This document shows positions 23,358 to 32,673 of a stretch of 64,000 bases of DNA, piece by piece; positions within the stretch are counted from its first letter, which is position 1, and every line of letters begins with the position of its first letter. The notes under the pieces are model-generated. The model had not been told where the DNA came from. It made no database searches and saw only the letters and a list, made by a program, of their open reading frames with translations. The translations under genes were made by a program, and so were the position numbers. Where the stretch lies: positions 1 to 64,000 of the forward strand of contig JAVVVD010000007.1 in assembly GCA_036652795.1 (NCBI GenBank), written 5' to 3'. This stretch comes from JAVVVD01 sp036652795 (GTDB lineage: Bacteria > Bacillota > Clostridia > Christensenellales > CAG-138).

Positions 23358-25303
23358 GTTTCTGTCTCCTTTATATAAGAATGTATGCTCTCCGTAAGCT
23401 GCGCTATTGCATCGTCCATGCTTACGTCGCGCAGCTGCGCGCCCGCTACCGTAAGATGTCCGCCGCCACCCAGCCTTTCAAGTATCAGTTGTACGCTAAT
23501 ATCCCCCAAGCTACGGCCGCTTATGTTTATTATATCGCGCTCCGCCGCCAATACGAAAGAGGCGCGTATCCCCTTTATTGAAATCAATTCATCCGCAGCC
23601 TGCGCGGCTATCAGTGTTGCGTTATCCATATCAATGGCGCATGTTGATATGGCTATACCCTTTTCCATCAGTATGGCACTTTCAACCACATCAGAGCGGC
23701 AGCGGTAGGTCTGCATATCATCCTGAAACATCAGCTTTACAAGGCTGTTGTCCGCGCCGTTGCGTCTCAGATAGCTTGCCGCCTCAAACGTGCGCGCACC
23801 GGTGTTAAACGCGAAGTGTTTAGTATCCAGCGTAATGCCCGCAAGCAGTGCGCAGGATTCAAAACCGTTGGGGTGCATTGTGTCATCAAAGTACTGCAAT
23901 ACCTCTGTCACCATCTCACATGTAGATGAGGCGCCCGCCTCGAGATAATTTAGCGTGGGGCTAGCAAGCGCATCCACGCTGCGGCGGTGATGGTCTATCA
24001 CCACAGTTTTTCCCGCTTGCTTATACAGCTCAGGGGATATCACCGAGCCTTCGCGCTGAGTATCCACCACCAACACAACCGATCCCGCTCGAAGCAGCTG
24101 TTCGGCCTGTTCCGCCGTTTTTATACTATCCTTATACTGAGGGTTGTTTCGCATAGAGGCAAACACGTTCTCTATCATCGGGTTTGGCTCATCCAGCACC
24201 ATGTATGCCTTGCAACCCGCAAAAACAGCGCAGCACATCAATCCCAGCGCCGCACCAACGCAGTCCATATCCGCATGTTTATGGCCCATTACAAATACCT
24301 GATCCGAATTTTCCATTAGCTGGCGCAGTGCCTTGGCAAATAACCGTGCACGCACGCGAGAGCTTTTTGTAGCCACCTGCTGCCTTCCGCCAAAGAAAGA
24401 ATACGACGCGCCGCGCTTTACTATCGCCTGATCCCCGCCACGGCCCAGCGCAAGCTCCATTCCCTGCCGTGCCGATTCATCTGAAAGCGCTATGCGGTTG
24501 GCAACGCCTACCGATATTGACAGTGTAACCGTTTGATTTGTGCCGGTATCTATCTCGCGCGCCGAATCCAGCAATGGGAAACGCTGTTTTTCCAGCTCGT
24601 TTAGCTTTTTTGCCTCAAACACCACAAAAAACTTTGACGTATCGTATCTGCGGTATATGCCCTCTATAGTGCTTGCAAACGCGCTTACTAGCTTTTCCAC
24701 CTCTGAGAGCACGGCGTTTTTATGAAACTGCTTGTCGGCATTAAGCTCCTCATAGTTATCCACATATATCAGTGCCACCGTTGGCATCTGCTCCTCATAG
24801 AGGCGCGAATAGTGCAACGCCTCTGTTCGATCCATCCAGTATTGAAATGTAAGCGGCTGCGCATTTTTATGGCTCCGTTCCACCGGCATGCTTGTCACTT
24901 GAAAATTGCGCCCGTTAAATTCGATATTAAGCTTGCTGGTAATCACGCTTGGGTCTGTTCCCGGCATCAATTTGCGTATGTCATGTCCGGCATACATATC
25001 ATCCAACGCCTGGTTTGACCATATTATGTGACCGCTTTTATTGTATATCAGCGCCGGCAGATTTACTTTGTTGATTATTTCGCCCGCTACGCTCTCATTT
25101 TGCCTAAACACGTCATCCAGTGCGGCGATGTTGGCCTTGCTGTAAACATGCAACAGAATTATTCCAAACAAAAAGGTCGCCGCGCTCAAAATACACATTG
25201 CTGCGCCTATCCAAATCGGCTTAACAAAATACACCAGTGCCGCGCTGGCCACCGCAGCAATAATACTTAATGGTATCAGTGCGATATGTGGTTTTGTTCG
25301 CAT
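23354..25303 (-). CDS. gdpP: Cyclic-di-AMP phosphodiesterase (GdpP type)
   Basis: A 649-residue membrane protein that degrades c-di-AMP and so helps control cell-wall and potassium homeostasis. Order: two N-terminal helices (about 8-50), a PAS-like domain (about 70-140), a degenerate GGDEF domain (about 165-310), then DHH (G-H-K-H-A-D-M-D near 345, V-I-D-H-H-R-R) and DHHA1 (I-S-G-R-S, G-G-G-G-H) domains. Metal ligands of the DHH domain are present. AGGAGG precedes the ATG. It lies in the conserved yybS-gdpP-rplI-dnaB order. Confidence 0.95.
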   Translation of the reverse strand: MRTKPHIALIPLSIIAAVASAALVYFVKPIWIGAAMCILSAATFLFGIILLHVYSKANIAALDDVFRQNESVAGEIINKVNLPALIYNKSGHIIWSNQALDDMYAGHDIRKLMPGTDPSVITSKLNIEFNGRNFQVTSMPVERSHKNAQPLTFQYWMDRTEALHYSRLYEEQMPTVALIYVDNYEELNADKQFHKNAVLSEVEKLVSAFASTIEGIYRRYDTSKFFVVFEAKKLNELEKQRFPLLDSAREIDTGTNQTVTLSISVGVANRIALSDESARQGMELALGRGGDQAIVKRGASYSFFGGRQQVATKSSRVRARLFAKALRQLMENSDQVFVMGHKHADMDCVGAALGLMCCAVFAGCKAYMVLDEPNPMIENVFASMRNNPQYKDSIKTAEQAEQLLRAGSVVLVVDTQREGSVISPELYKQAGKTVVIDHHRRSVDALASPTLNYLEAGASSTCEMVTEVLQYFDDTMHPNGFESCALLAGITLDTKHFAFNTGARTFEAASYLRRNGADNSLVKLMFQDDMQTYRCRSDVVESAILMEKGIAISTCAIDMDNATLIAAQAADELISIKGIRASFVLAAERDIINISGRSLGDISVQLILERLGGGGHLTVAGAQLRDVSMDDAIAQLTESIHSYIKETET

Positions 25304-25340
25304 GTGTCCTCCTGTCTATACCTTTGTACGCAATGTGCTT

Positions 25341-26303
25341 TTACCGTTGGGCGATGTTGTCTATATATTTTTTGCGTATATGGAATATCCTATCCGCCAT
25401 CCCGATTATTGCAAGCCCGATGATGCTGTATGGCATCATCAACGCAACGGCTGCGTACACCACAATACGGATAAGTGCACCCGAGCCTGCGCGCACCGAA
25501 GCTATAAATTCAAAAAAGCACATCCCGCTTAGCGCGAACGGACCTACCAATATAGTTTGCACAGCAACGCTTATTGCCGCCGCGTTTATCATCCCTCTAT
25601 TTGTAACTATCATCGCGCCCAGCAGCAGTATCAGCGCGCCCCATGTAAAGCTGCGAGAGAGCTGCCACAGGCGAAATGGCGCCATAGGTTTTAGTTCTTT
25701 TACCGTGCGCCTTGATAGCGCATAGGCGATAATGTAGTTTGCAAAACCCGCTACCATCGCCGCGCCTACAAGCAGCATCGTTGCCATTTCCGGTACCATT
25801 GATGGCAGCAGCTGTATGTATTCGAGTGCATCCGCCATGCCCACTGGCACTTCGCTCATTGATTTAAACACGGCGGTAAGGCTTTCTACTATGCTTACCA
25901 TGCCCTCTGTAAGCAGCGCAAACGGATCCTTGCCCGCCAATAGCGACGGCAAGCACAGCAACAGATATCCGCCCAGTGCCAGCGCGCCCGAAGCTGCGGC
26001 CACGCCCACACGATGCGGCTGTTTTTTGTTGATTACCAGTGCTATTATAACTGCGGCCGGCGCGAATATTGCTATATCATACAGCGCAGAAACGATTACG
26101 CCCCCGCAGCCCGTATATACGCCTATAGCCGCGGCAGCAAGCGCTATTGCAAAACATACATTCCCCCACGCAACTGCCACAAACGCCAAAAACGCTGGCA
26201 GCAACAGCAGCAGCAGCGGCACATACGCGCCCAAAAACGCCGCGCTGCCTATGAGCGCCGCGAAGAGTATATGCATAAATGATACTTTACGTTCTTTTTC
26301 CAA
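25341..26303 (-). CDS. YybS-like (DUF2232) membrane protein
   Basis: A 320-residue polytopic membrane protein with about eight hydrophobic helices. Its position directly upstream of gdpP and downstream of rpsR matches yybS of Bacillus, a DUF2232 family of unknown function. The start is a TTG with GGAG about ten bases upstream; the first ATG (26276) has no ribosome site. It probably begins a new transcript after the rpsR terminator; a weak TGA-TATAAA lies upstream. Confidence 0.75.
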   Translation of the reverse strand: MEKERKVSFMHILFAALIGSAAFLGAYVPLLLLLLPAFLAFVAVAWGNVCFAIALAAAAIGVYTGCGGVIVSALYDIAIFAPAAVIIALVINKKQPHRVGVAAASGALALGGYLLLCLPSLLAGKDPFALLTEGMVSIVESLTAVFKSMSEVPVGMADALEYIQLLPSMVPEMATMLLVGAAMVAGFANYIIAYALSRRTVKELKPMAPFRLWQLSRSFTWGALILLLGAMIVTNRGMINAAAISVAVQTILVGPFALSGMCFFEFIASVRAGSGALIRIVVYAAVALMMPYSIIGLAIIGMADRIFHIRKKYIDNIAQR

Positions 26304-26370
26304 CTCTTTTATTCTCCAATATTTATATATACGTCTCTATTTTATATCACAATACTATTAAACACAACAT

Positions 26371-26405
26371 AAAAAGCCCCCATGTGTACGCATGAGGGCT
26401 TTTTT
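26371..26405 (-). terminator. Terminator of the rpsF-ssb-rpsR operon
   Basis: AAAAAGCCC...GGGCTTTTT stem with an inner CATG/CATG pair. It is followed by T's on the minus strand and lies 33 bases after the rpsR stop. Confidence 0.88.
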
Positions 26406-26437
26406 ACTAACGAACTTCCAAAGAAGTAGTATTTTAT

Positions 26438-26683
26438 TTAGTCTGCCACATACGGCAGCAGTGCCATTATGCGTGCGCGCTTGATAGCGATTGCCAGTTC
26501 GCGCTGATGCTTGGCGCATACACCGCTCATACGGCGGGGCATGATCTTGCCACGCTCGGTCACGTACTTGCGCAGCCTCGAAATGTCCTTATAGTCGATA
26601 TGGTCAAGCTTATCCACGCAGAAACCACAAACCTTACGTCTACCCTTGCGCATTCCGCGGGGCTTCATCTTGCGATCCTCCAT
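26438..26683 (-). CDS. rpsR: 30S ribosomal protein S18
   Basis: An 81-residue small-subunit protein that pairs with S6 on the platform. The core Y-K-D-I-S-R-L-R-K-Y-V-T-E-R-G-K-I is intact. It is the zinc-binding (C+) form, with C-x2-C near residue 20 and C-x2-H (V-C-A-K-H-Q) near 58. AGGAG lies before the ATG. It is the last gene of the classic S6-SSB-S18 operon. Confidence 0.97.
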   Translation of the reverse strand: MEDRKMKPRGMRKGRRKVCGFCVDKLDHIDYKDISRLRKYVTERGKIMPRRMSGVCAKHQRELAIAIKRARIMALLPYVAD

Positions 26684-26728
26684 GATATATCTCCTTTCTG
26701 ATTATTTTGCGGGCGCTTTGATCAACCA

Positions 26729-27154
26729 TTAAAACGGGAGATCGTCGTCCTGCACATCCACAAACCCATCAGCCGCATTTGACTGCGGCGCAAAGGGCTC
26801 AGCCGGCGTTGAATAGTTTCCACCGCCGCCGCTTTCTTGCCGCGGGGTGAGGAACTCAATATCGTCAGCGATTATTTCAGTCACAGTGCGTTTTGTGCCA
26901 TCCTTGGCCTCATAGCTGCGGTTTTGCACCTCGCCTACTACGCAGACCTTGCGGCCCTTAGCAAGGTATTTGCCGCACAGCTCGCCTAGCTGCCGCCATG
27001 CCACGATATTAAAAAAATCCGTGACCTTTTCACCCGCCTGATTTGAGAATTTGCGGTTAACAGCAATCGAAAACGAGCATACGTTTGTTCCACTGCCTGT
27101 AGTGCGCACCTCAGGATCACGCGTTAGGTTGCCAATTAGGATAACTTTATTCAT
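26729..27154 (-). CDS. ssb: Single-stranded DNA-binding protein
   Basis: A 141-residue SSB. It has an OB-fold domain of about 105 residues (MNKVILIGNLTRDPEVR start, conserved F-F-N-I-V-A-W-R) and a Gly/Pro-rich linker. The acidic tail D-D-D-L-P-F recruits replication and repair proteins. It lies between rpsF and rpsR as in most Firmicutes. The ribosome site is weak (AAGGGA), which fits coupling to rpsF. Confidence 0.97.
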   Translation of the reverse strand: MNKVILIGNLTRDPEVRTTGSGTNVCSFSIAVNRKFSNQAGEKVTDFFNIVAWRQLGELCGKYLAKGRKVCVVGEVQNRSYEAKDGTKRTVTEIIADDIEFLTPRQESGGGGNYSTPAEPFAPQSNAADGFVDVQDDDLPF

Positions 27155-27183
27155 GCACCATCCATCCCTTCAGTTCTATACCG

Positions 27184-27471
27184 TTACGCTTCGCGGCGTA
27201 CTACCATGAAGCGGATGATCTTCTCATCGTTTTTGAAGTTACGCTCCAGCTCCATTGGGAGCTCGGGCGCGGCTTCAAAGTTAACAAGCACATAGTAACC
27301 CTCGGTCTTGTATTTGATGGGATAGGCAAGCTGCTTCTTTCCCCATTCGTCCACATTACCGATCTCACCGCCGTTTGCAGTGATTATGCCGGAAAACTTC
27401 TCGATTATGGCGTGGTTAGCCTCCTCTTCAAGCTCAGGCGTGATGATATACAATGCTTCGTACTTATTCAC
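27184..27471 (-). CDS. rpsF: 30S ribosomal protein S6
   Basis: A 95-residue protein of the ribosomal platform. It has the standard start NKYEALYIITPEL, the central D-E-W-G-K-K-Q-L-A-Y-P-I-K-Y-K and the C-terminal D-E-K-I-I-R-F-M-V. I start at GTG 27471 (AAGGAGG eight bases upstream). The GTG at 27480 lies within the ribosome site and would add three residues not seen in the family. First gene of the rpsF-ssb-rpsR operon. Confidence 0.95.
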   Translation of the reverse strand: MNKYEALYIITPELEEEANHAIIEKFSGIITANGGEIGNVDEWGKKQLAYPIKYKTEGYYVLVNFEAAPELPMELERNFKNDEKIIRFMVVRREA

Positions 27472-27539
27472 ACGTTTCACCTCCTTATGGTCTATTGGCC
27501 CTATCTCGCTGGATAGAGCAAGAAGAACGTTAGCAAATC

Positions 27540-27569
27540 ATTATAGCATAACGATAAATACTATTGCAA
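27540..27569 (-). promoter_or_regulatory. Promoter of the rpsF operon
   Basis: TTGCAA (27569-27564), 18 bases, TATAAT (27545-27540) preceded by TGC, on the minus strand. Transcription would start near 27533 and leave a leader of about 60 nt. Confidence 0.75.
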
Positions 27570-27624
27570 GTATGATAATACACTGAAAATTAGTGCCTTC
27601 TACCTTGCCGCACCAGCTATACGT

Positions 27625-29085
27625 TTATCCCTTCCCTGCTTTCAGCCTGCATAGCGCAGCTTCCATTCTGCTTAGCGTCTCTTTTCGGCCAAGCAGCACC
27701 GCTATCTCAATCGCTCCGCCCGGCGTAACCGCTTTGCCGGCCATAGCTATACGTACCGGCCAAAGCAACGTGCCGTTCTTCATGTCCTGCGCTTGCGCCG
27801 TACCCATTAGCAGCGCGTGCAACGCGTCCTCAGTCCATTCCGGCAGTTCACGCAGCTTTGGCAACACCAGCTCCAGAACTCCGCGGCTAACATCTGCATC
27901 GGTCTTAGATTTTTTATTTGTAAATAGTTCAAGGTCAAATTCTTCATCGTATGATGCAAGGAAATCCACCATATCCGGTATCTGGCAAAACACTTCAACG
28001 CGCGGCTGCAAAATGCGGCACAGCACATCGCTATTCATATGCGCGATACCCGCTTGTTTGTAATATGGCGCGGCGTGCGCAGTGAATTCCTGCGCATCCA
28101 GCTCGCGTATATACTGCGCGTTAAGCCATGTGAGCTTGGCGGGATCAAATATAGCCGGGGATTTGCTCATTCCCTGCACCGAAAACGTCTCGCATAGCTC
28201 GCTTAACGTAAATCTCTCGCGCTCATCGCCGGGATTCCAGCCCAGTAACGCAATATAGTTGACTATCGCTTCTTTTAAGTAGCCCTTGTTTATGAAATCC
28301 TCATACGAAGCATCACCGTCGCGTTTGCTAAGTTTATGCTGCGCATCCCGCATTATCGGCGTCATATGGATATACTGCGGTATTTCCCAGCCAAACGCTT
28401 CATACAGCAGATTATATTTGGGCGCGGACGCAAGGTATTCCATTCCGCGCATAACATGGCTGATCTCCATCAGGTGATCATCTACCACATTGGCGAAGTT
28501 ATATGTCGGCATACCGTCCGCCTTAATAAGCACATTATCGTCCAATTCAGAGTTGTTTACCGTGATCGTGCCAAATATCAGGTCTGTAAAGGATGTTGTT
28601 CCCTCTGTAGGCACGTTTTGGCGTATCACATATGGCCGCCCCTGCGCCATGTATTCACGCTGCTCGCTCTCATCCATGTGCAGGCAATGCTTATCGTATT
28701 TGAATGTTTCACCCTTGGCCTGCGCGGCCGCGCGGCGCTCATCCAGCTCTTCCTTGGTGCAAAAGCAGCGGTATGCATGTCCGCTTTTGATTAGCATTTG
28801 CGCATATGGAAGATACATCGCTTTGCGCTCGCTCTGCACATACGGACCATAGTCCCCGCCCACATCCGGCCCTTCATCCCAACTCATGCCCACATCCTTG
28901 AGGGTGCGATATATAAGCTCGGTGGCGCCATCGATAAAGCGCTCCTGATCCGTATCCTCTATACGCAGCAAAAACTTGCCGCCTTGGGATTTTGCAAACA
29001 AATAGGCATACAGCCCACTGCGAAGATTGCCTATATGCATATAGCCCGTAGGGCTTGGCGCAAAGCGCGTGCGTACCTGTGTCAT
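27625..29085 (-). CDS. gltX: Glutamyl-tRNA synthetase
   Basis: A 486-residue class I enzyme that charges tRNA-Glu. HIGH motif in P-T-G-Y-M-H-I-G-N-L (residues 11-20), KMSKS-type motif K-L-S-K-R-D-G near 250, and a C-terminal anticodon-binding helical domain. It is bacterial-type GluRS. It lies 72 bases after glnS on the same strand and is probably co-transcribed from the glnS promoter. The ribosome site is AAGGA. Confidence 0.95.
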   Translation of the reverse strand: MTQVRTRFAPSPTGYMHIGNLRSGLYAYLFAKSQGGKFLLRIEDTDQERFIDGATELIYRTLKDVGMSWDEGPDVGGDYGPYVQSERKAMYLPYAQMLIKSGHAYRCFCTKEELDERRAAAQAKGETFKYDKHCLHMDESEQREYMAQGRPYVIRQNVPTEGTTSFTDLIFGTITVNNSELDDNVLIKADGMPTYNFANVVDDHLMEISHVMRGMEYLASAPKYNLLYEAFGWEIPQYIHMTPIMRDAQHKLSKRDGDASYEDFINKGYLKEAIVNYIALLGWNPGDERERFTLSELCETFSVQGMSKSPAIFDPAKLTWLNAQYIRELDAQEFTAHAAPYYKQAGIAHMNSDVLCRILQPRVEVFCQIPDMVDFLASYDEEFDLELFTNKKSKTDADVSRGVLELVLPKLRELPEWTEDALHALLMGTAQAQDMKNGTLLWPVRIAMAGKAVTPGGAIEIAVLLGRKETLSRMEAALCRLKAGKG

Positions 29086-29157
29086 GGTGTTAAAAATCCT
29101 TTCGTTGGGGTATTCTTCCTTCAGCCTTTTATAATTGCTTCATGGCACGGCTTTTCG

Positions 29158-30795
29158 TTACATTTTAAAGCTGTCCTTTAAGCCTACCGTGCGGTTGAAC
29201 ACCGGTTTTTCCGCCGTATGATCAATATCCGCTGCAAAATAGCCCACCCGCATAAACTGGAAGCGATCTCCCGGGGCGGCCTTAGCCAGCTCATTTTCCA
29301 CAAAGCCGTGCTTTATCTGCAATGAATCCGGATTCATAAGCTGCGTAAAGTCCTTATCCGCATCCTCATCTGTTGCCGTTAGCATCAGCGGCTCGTACAG
29401 GCGGAATTCCGCCGGCACGGCATTATCCGGCAGCCAATGTAGCGTACCCTTTACCTTTCGCTCGCACTCGCCGCTTTTTGTAGCCGGATCATATGTGCAA
29501 TAAATTGTGGTAACAAGCCCCGCCTCATCCACATCGTAGTTTTCACACTTTACAATATACGCACCCTTTAGGCGCACTTCACCGCCCGGTTTAAGGCGGA
29601 AGAACTTGCCTGGCGGATCTATCGCAAAATCCTCGCGCTCGATATACAGCTCGCGGCCAAAGCGCACGCTATGTGCGCCGGCCTCTCCGCCGGGCAGGTT
29701 TTCTATTTCAACATCCTCGTAGCGGCCCGCTTCCCAGTTGGTTACAACCAGCCTGATTGGCGAAATCACTGCCATCATACGGTATGCGCTGGCGTTTAAA
29801 TCCTCACGCACACAATGCTCCAGCATGGCGGTATCCACCGTTGAATCCGCCTTGGATACGCCCACTCGCGCAAGAAAATCGCGTATTGCCTCCGGCGTAT
29901 AGCCTCTGCGGCGCATGCCGCACAGCGTTGGCATACGCGGATCATCCCAGCCGGAAACATATCCTTCCTCAACAAGGCGGCGCAGATAGCGCTTGCTCAT
30001 TATCGTATTTGTCAGGTTAAGTCTGGCAAACTCTATCTGACGCGGTTTATTTTCAAACTCGCACTGTTCCACCACCCAGTCATACAGTGGGCGGTGCGCC
30101 TCGTATTCAAGCGAGCAGAGCGAATGCGTTATACCCTCTATCGCGTCCTGGATTGGGTGTGCAAAGTCATACATCGGGTATATGCACCACTTATCGCCCG
30201 TCTGGTGGTGCGCCATGTGCAATATGCGATAAAGCGCAGGGTCGCGCATATTTATGTTTGGTGAAGCCATATCGATCTTAGCGCGCAGCGTCCGCGACCC
30301 GTCCGCAAACTCGCCCGCCTTCATGCGGGAAAACAGCTCGAGATTCTCATCCACACTGCGGCTGCGGAACGGACTTTCCTTGCCTGCCTCCGTAAGCGTA
30401 CCGCGATATTCACGCATATCGTCCTTGCTCAGGTCGTCCACATAGGCCACACCTTTTTTTATCAGCTTTACGGCAAGCTCATAGCACTGGCCAAAATAAT
30501 CCGAACCGAATTTGAGCTCTGCCCATTCAAAGCCCAACCAGTTGATATCATATTTGATTGCCTCAACATACTCCGCATCCTCTTTGGTCGGGTTTGTATC
30601 GTCAAAGCGCAAATTGCATGTGCCGCCGTATTTTTTGGCCATGCCGAAATCTATGCACAGCGCCTTGGCGTGTCCAATATGCAGATAACCGTTAGGCTCT
30701 GGCGGAAAGCGGGTGGTTATGCGGTTTTGCTTTGTGCGCATATCCTCCTCTATAAATTCCTCAATGAAATTTTTTGCTGCCTTGAGTTCTTCCAT
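29158..30795 (-). CDS. glnS: Glutaminyl-tRNA synthetase
   Basis: A 545-residue enzyme charging tRNA-Gln directly. Signatures: P-P-E-P-N-G-Y-L-H-I-G-H-A-K-A near residue 31, I-M-S-K-R-Y-L near 265, and the two C-terminal beta-barrels of GlnRS. Many Firmicutes lack this enzyme and make Gln-tRNA by amidation with GatCAB, so its presence beside gltX is notable. GGAGG precedes the ATG and a consensus promoter lies at 30828-30856. Confidence 0.95.
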   Translation of the reverse strand: MEELKAAKNFIEEFIEEDMRTKQNRITTRFPPEPNGYLHIGHAKALCIDFGMAKKYGGTCNLRFDDTNPTKEDAEYVEAIKYDINWLGFEWAELKFGSDYFGQCYELAVKLIKKGVAYVDDLSKDDMREYRGTLTEAGKESPFRSRSVDENLELFSRMKAGEFADGSRTLRAKIDMASPNINMRDPALYRILHMAHHQTGDKWCIYPMYDFAHPIQDAIEGITHSLCSLEYEAHRPLYDWVVEQCEFENKPRQIEFARLNLTNTIMSKRYLRRLVEEGYVSGWDDPRMPTLCGMRRRGYTPEAIRDFLARVGVSKADSTVDTAMLEHCVREDLNASAYRMMAVISPIRLVVTNWEAGRYEDVEIENLPGGEAGAHSVRFGRELYIEREDFAIDPPGKFFRLKPGGEVRLKGAYIVKCENYDVDEAGLVTTIYCTYDPATKSGECERKVKGTLHWLPDNAVPAEFRLYEPLMLTATDEDADKDFTQLMNPDSLQIKHGFVENELAKAAPGDRFQFMRVGYFAADIDHTAEKPVFNRTVGLKDSFKM

Positions 30796-30827
30796 CTTTT
30801 TGCCCTCCGATTATATTTTCAATTTTT

Positions 30828-30856
30828 ATTATCATGATTATGTGATGCCCTGTCAA
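30828..30856 (-). promoter_or_regulatory. Promoter of glnS(-gltX)
   Basis: TTGACA (30856-30851), 17 bases, GATAAT (30833-30828) on the minus strand, in the gap between the deacylase stop and glnS. Confidence 0.8.
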
Positions 30857-30864
30857 GGAGTCGC

Positions 30865-31371
30865 TTAGGCATCATCGTCAATATGTACAAAACGCAGTTC
30901 GTTTGTGCGCCATGCAAGGAATTTAAACAGATCTTCGCCGCTTATAGCATAGGAGACCTCGCTAGTGCACGGATGCACGCACAACATCGCAAGTCCTTTT
31001 ACGTCCTCATCCACAACCACTGTAATCTCGTGCCGCGTATCGTTTACCAGCGCCATTGCCGTAACCGAGCCGGGAACAAGTTTTAGCTTATCCATAAGCT
31101 GCTCCTGCGTACAAAATGACAGGCGGGAAACGCCCAATTGCTTGGATACCTCCGCTGTGCGGAATTTCTTTTGTGCGCACAGCAGCAGCAAATAGAAGTC
31201 CGTACCCTGCCTGTTTGTCAAAAATAAATTCTTCACATGCTGCGCGCCTACATCCGCGCCGATGCTCTCGCAATCCTCCATTGTAAGAGCGCGGCCATGC
31301 TCATAGCGCGTATAATGTATGCCGAGCTCTGCTAATGCCTCCATAACCGGCTGTTCTTCTGGGTGTATCAT
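30865..31371 (-). CDS. ProX/YbaK-family aminoacyl-tRNA deacylase
   Basis: A 168-residue trans-editing enzyme. PrdX/ProXp-ala-type proteins of this length remove mischarged alanine from tRNA-Pro. Seen: the Y-E-H start, the catalytic-loop K-N-L-F-L-T-N motif, the K-K-F segment and the G-S-V-T-A-M-A-L-V-N-D motif of the ligand pocket. Clostridia often carry one as PrdX within proline reductase clusters, but no prd gene is present here. It follows rlmH by 21 bases and probably ends the chromate-transporter/yycJ/rlmH transcript. Confidence 0.87.
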   Translation of the reverse strand: MIHPEEQPVMEALAELGIHYTRYEHGRALTMEDCESIGADVGAQHVKNLFLTNRQGTDFYLLLLCAQKKFRTAEVSKQLGVSRLSFCTQEQLMDKLKLVPGSVTAMALVNDTRHEITVVVDEDVKGLAMLCVHPCTSEVSYAISGEDLFKFLAWRTNELRFVHIDDDA

Positions 31372-31392
31372 TTAAAAACATGCTTCCTTCTT

Positions 31393-31872
31393 TTACTTAT
31401 GGTACGGCTCGTTGTTGATTATCTTAAACGAGCGGTAAAGCTGCTCCAGCAGCATTATCCTGAATATTTGGTGTGAAAACGTCATATCCGAAAAGCTCAG
31501 CGCCATGTCCGCACGCGCCATCACCTGCGGGCTTAGCCCTAGTGAGCCGCCTATCACGAATGTAAAGCGGCTTTTGCCATCCGTCATAAGGCCTTCAAGC
31601 ACCGACGCAAGCTGGGGGCTGCCCATCTTTTTGCCCTCTATCGCAAGCGCAACCGTATATTCGCTTTCACCTATACGCTCCAATAGGCGCGCGCCCTCAG
31701 CGCTTATCACCTGTGCGCGCAGCGCGGCGCTCAGCGTTTCGGGTGCTTTTTCATCCGGCACCTCAACAAGCTCCACTACCGCATAGCGCGAGAGCCGCTT
31801 TATAAATTCCGCAGCCGCATCCGTATAAAAGCGCTCCTTGAGCCGACCTACGCATAGTATCTTAATTGTCAT
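31393..31872 (-). CDS. rlmH: 23S rRNA (pseudouridine-1915 N3) methyltransferase
   Basis: A 159-residue SPOUT methyltransferase. The family C-terminus L-L-E-Q-L-Y-R-S-F-K-I-I-N-N-E-P-Y-H-K is complete and the SAM loop F-V-I-G-G-S-L-G-L-S is present. It methylates helix 69 of assembled ribosomes. It overlaps the yycJ stop codon by four bases (ATGA), and the yycJ-rlmH neighbourhood is conserved in Firmicutes. Confidence 0.96.
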   Translation of the reverse strand: MTIKILCVGRLKERFYTDAAAEFIKRLSRYAVVELVEVPDEKAPETLSAALRAQVISAEGARLLERIGESEYTVALAIEGKKMGSPQLASVLEGLMTDGKSRFTFVIGGSLGLSPQVMARADMALSFSDMTFSHQIFRIMLLEQLYRSFKIINNEPYHK

Positions 31873-32660
31873 CCGCCTATCTCAAACATACCGGTCGGCC
31901 TGTCGCGGTGCGCAATCGCCAACGCAAACAGTTCGTCCACGATATCGTCTTCCCGAAGCACACTGCGCACCGTTTCCATCGCAAGCGCTTCATAGTTGTT
32001 GTCCTTTGAAAGATGCCCCAGCACAGCGTGCTTTACCCCTTCGCGATACAGTTTGCACAGCGCCATACCTGCGTTTTCGTTGGAAAGATGCCCATTATCC
32101 CCCAATATGCGCCGTTTGAGCGGATATGGATAGCTGCCTGCCTTTAGCATCTCCACGTCGTGGTTGGCTTCTATCAGTATAATATCGCTGCCCTGCACTG
32201 CGGCGAGCATCCGCTCGCTCACATGCCCCACATCCGTCATCACCGACACCATAACGCCGCCGCAGTTTATTACATACCCCACGGACTCGTTGGCGTCATG
32301 CGGTGTTTTAAATGGAAGTATATTGACATTTTTAATGTAAAAATCACGATTCGTTTCAAACACACGCGTATTTTTAGGCGCTATCTCGCCCGTTATCGGC
32401 TGCATTCCCGCCCATGTGCCTGCGTTTGCATACACCGGCAACGAATATCTGCGCGATAACACGCCAACCCCGCCTATATGGTCACGATGCTCATGCGTCA
32501 CGAGTATAGCGCTTAGCGTACAGGGGTCTACGCCGCATTGCCGCAGCGCGTTTTCCACAGTGCGCCCCGGCAATCCTGCATCTATTAGCAGCCGCACATC
32601 GCCCGCCTCAACAAGCGTAGCGTTACCCGAACTGCCGCTGTACAACGGACAAAATCGCAT
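31869..32660 (-). CDS. YycJ/WalJ-type metallo-beta-lactamase-fold hydrolase
   Basis: A 263-residue MBL-fold protein. It has the metal-binding T-H-E-H-R-D-H motif near residue 55, the G-S-S-G-N-A-T N-terminal motif of the YycJ group and further ligands in D-V-G-H and G-H-L-S. YycJ-type proteins are linked to DNA repair and cell-wall control (5'-3' exonuclease activity has been described for relatives). It begins behind GGAG and is translationally coupled to rlmH. Confidence 0.9.
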   Translation of the reverse strand: MRFCPLYSGSSGNATLVEAGDVRLLIDAGLPGRTVENALRQCGVDPCTLSAILVTHEHRDHIGGVGVLSRRYSLPVYANAGTWAGMQPITGEIAPKNTRVFETNRDFYIKNVNILPFKTPHDANESVGYVINCGGVMVSVMTDVGHVSERMLAAVQGSDIILIEANHDVEMLKAGSYPYPLKRRILGDNGHLSNENAGMALCKLYREGVKHAVLGHLSKDNNYEALAMETVRSVLREDDIVDELFALAIAHRDRPTGMFEIGG

Positions 32661-32673
32661 ATACGTATTACTC

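Noticed and set aside
27481..27533. S6:S18-binding leader RNA of the rpsF operon
   Set aside because: A short hairpin-prone leader exists, but I could not identify the conserved bulge motif with confidence.
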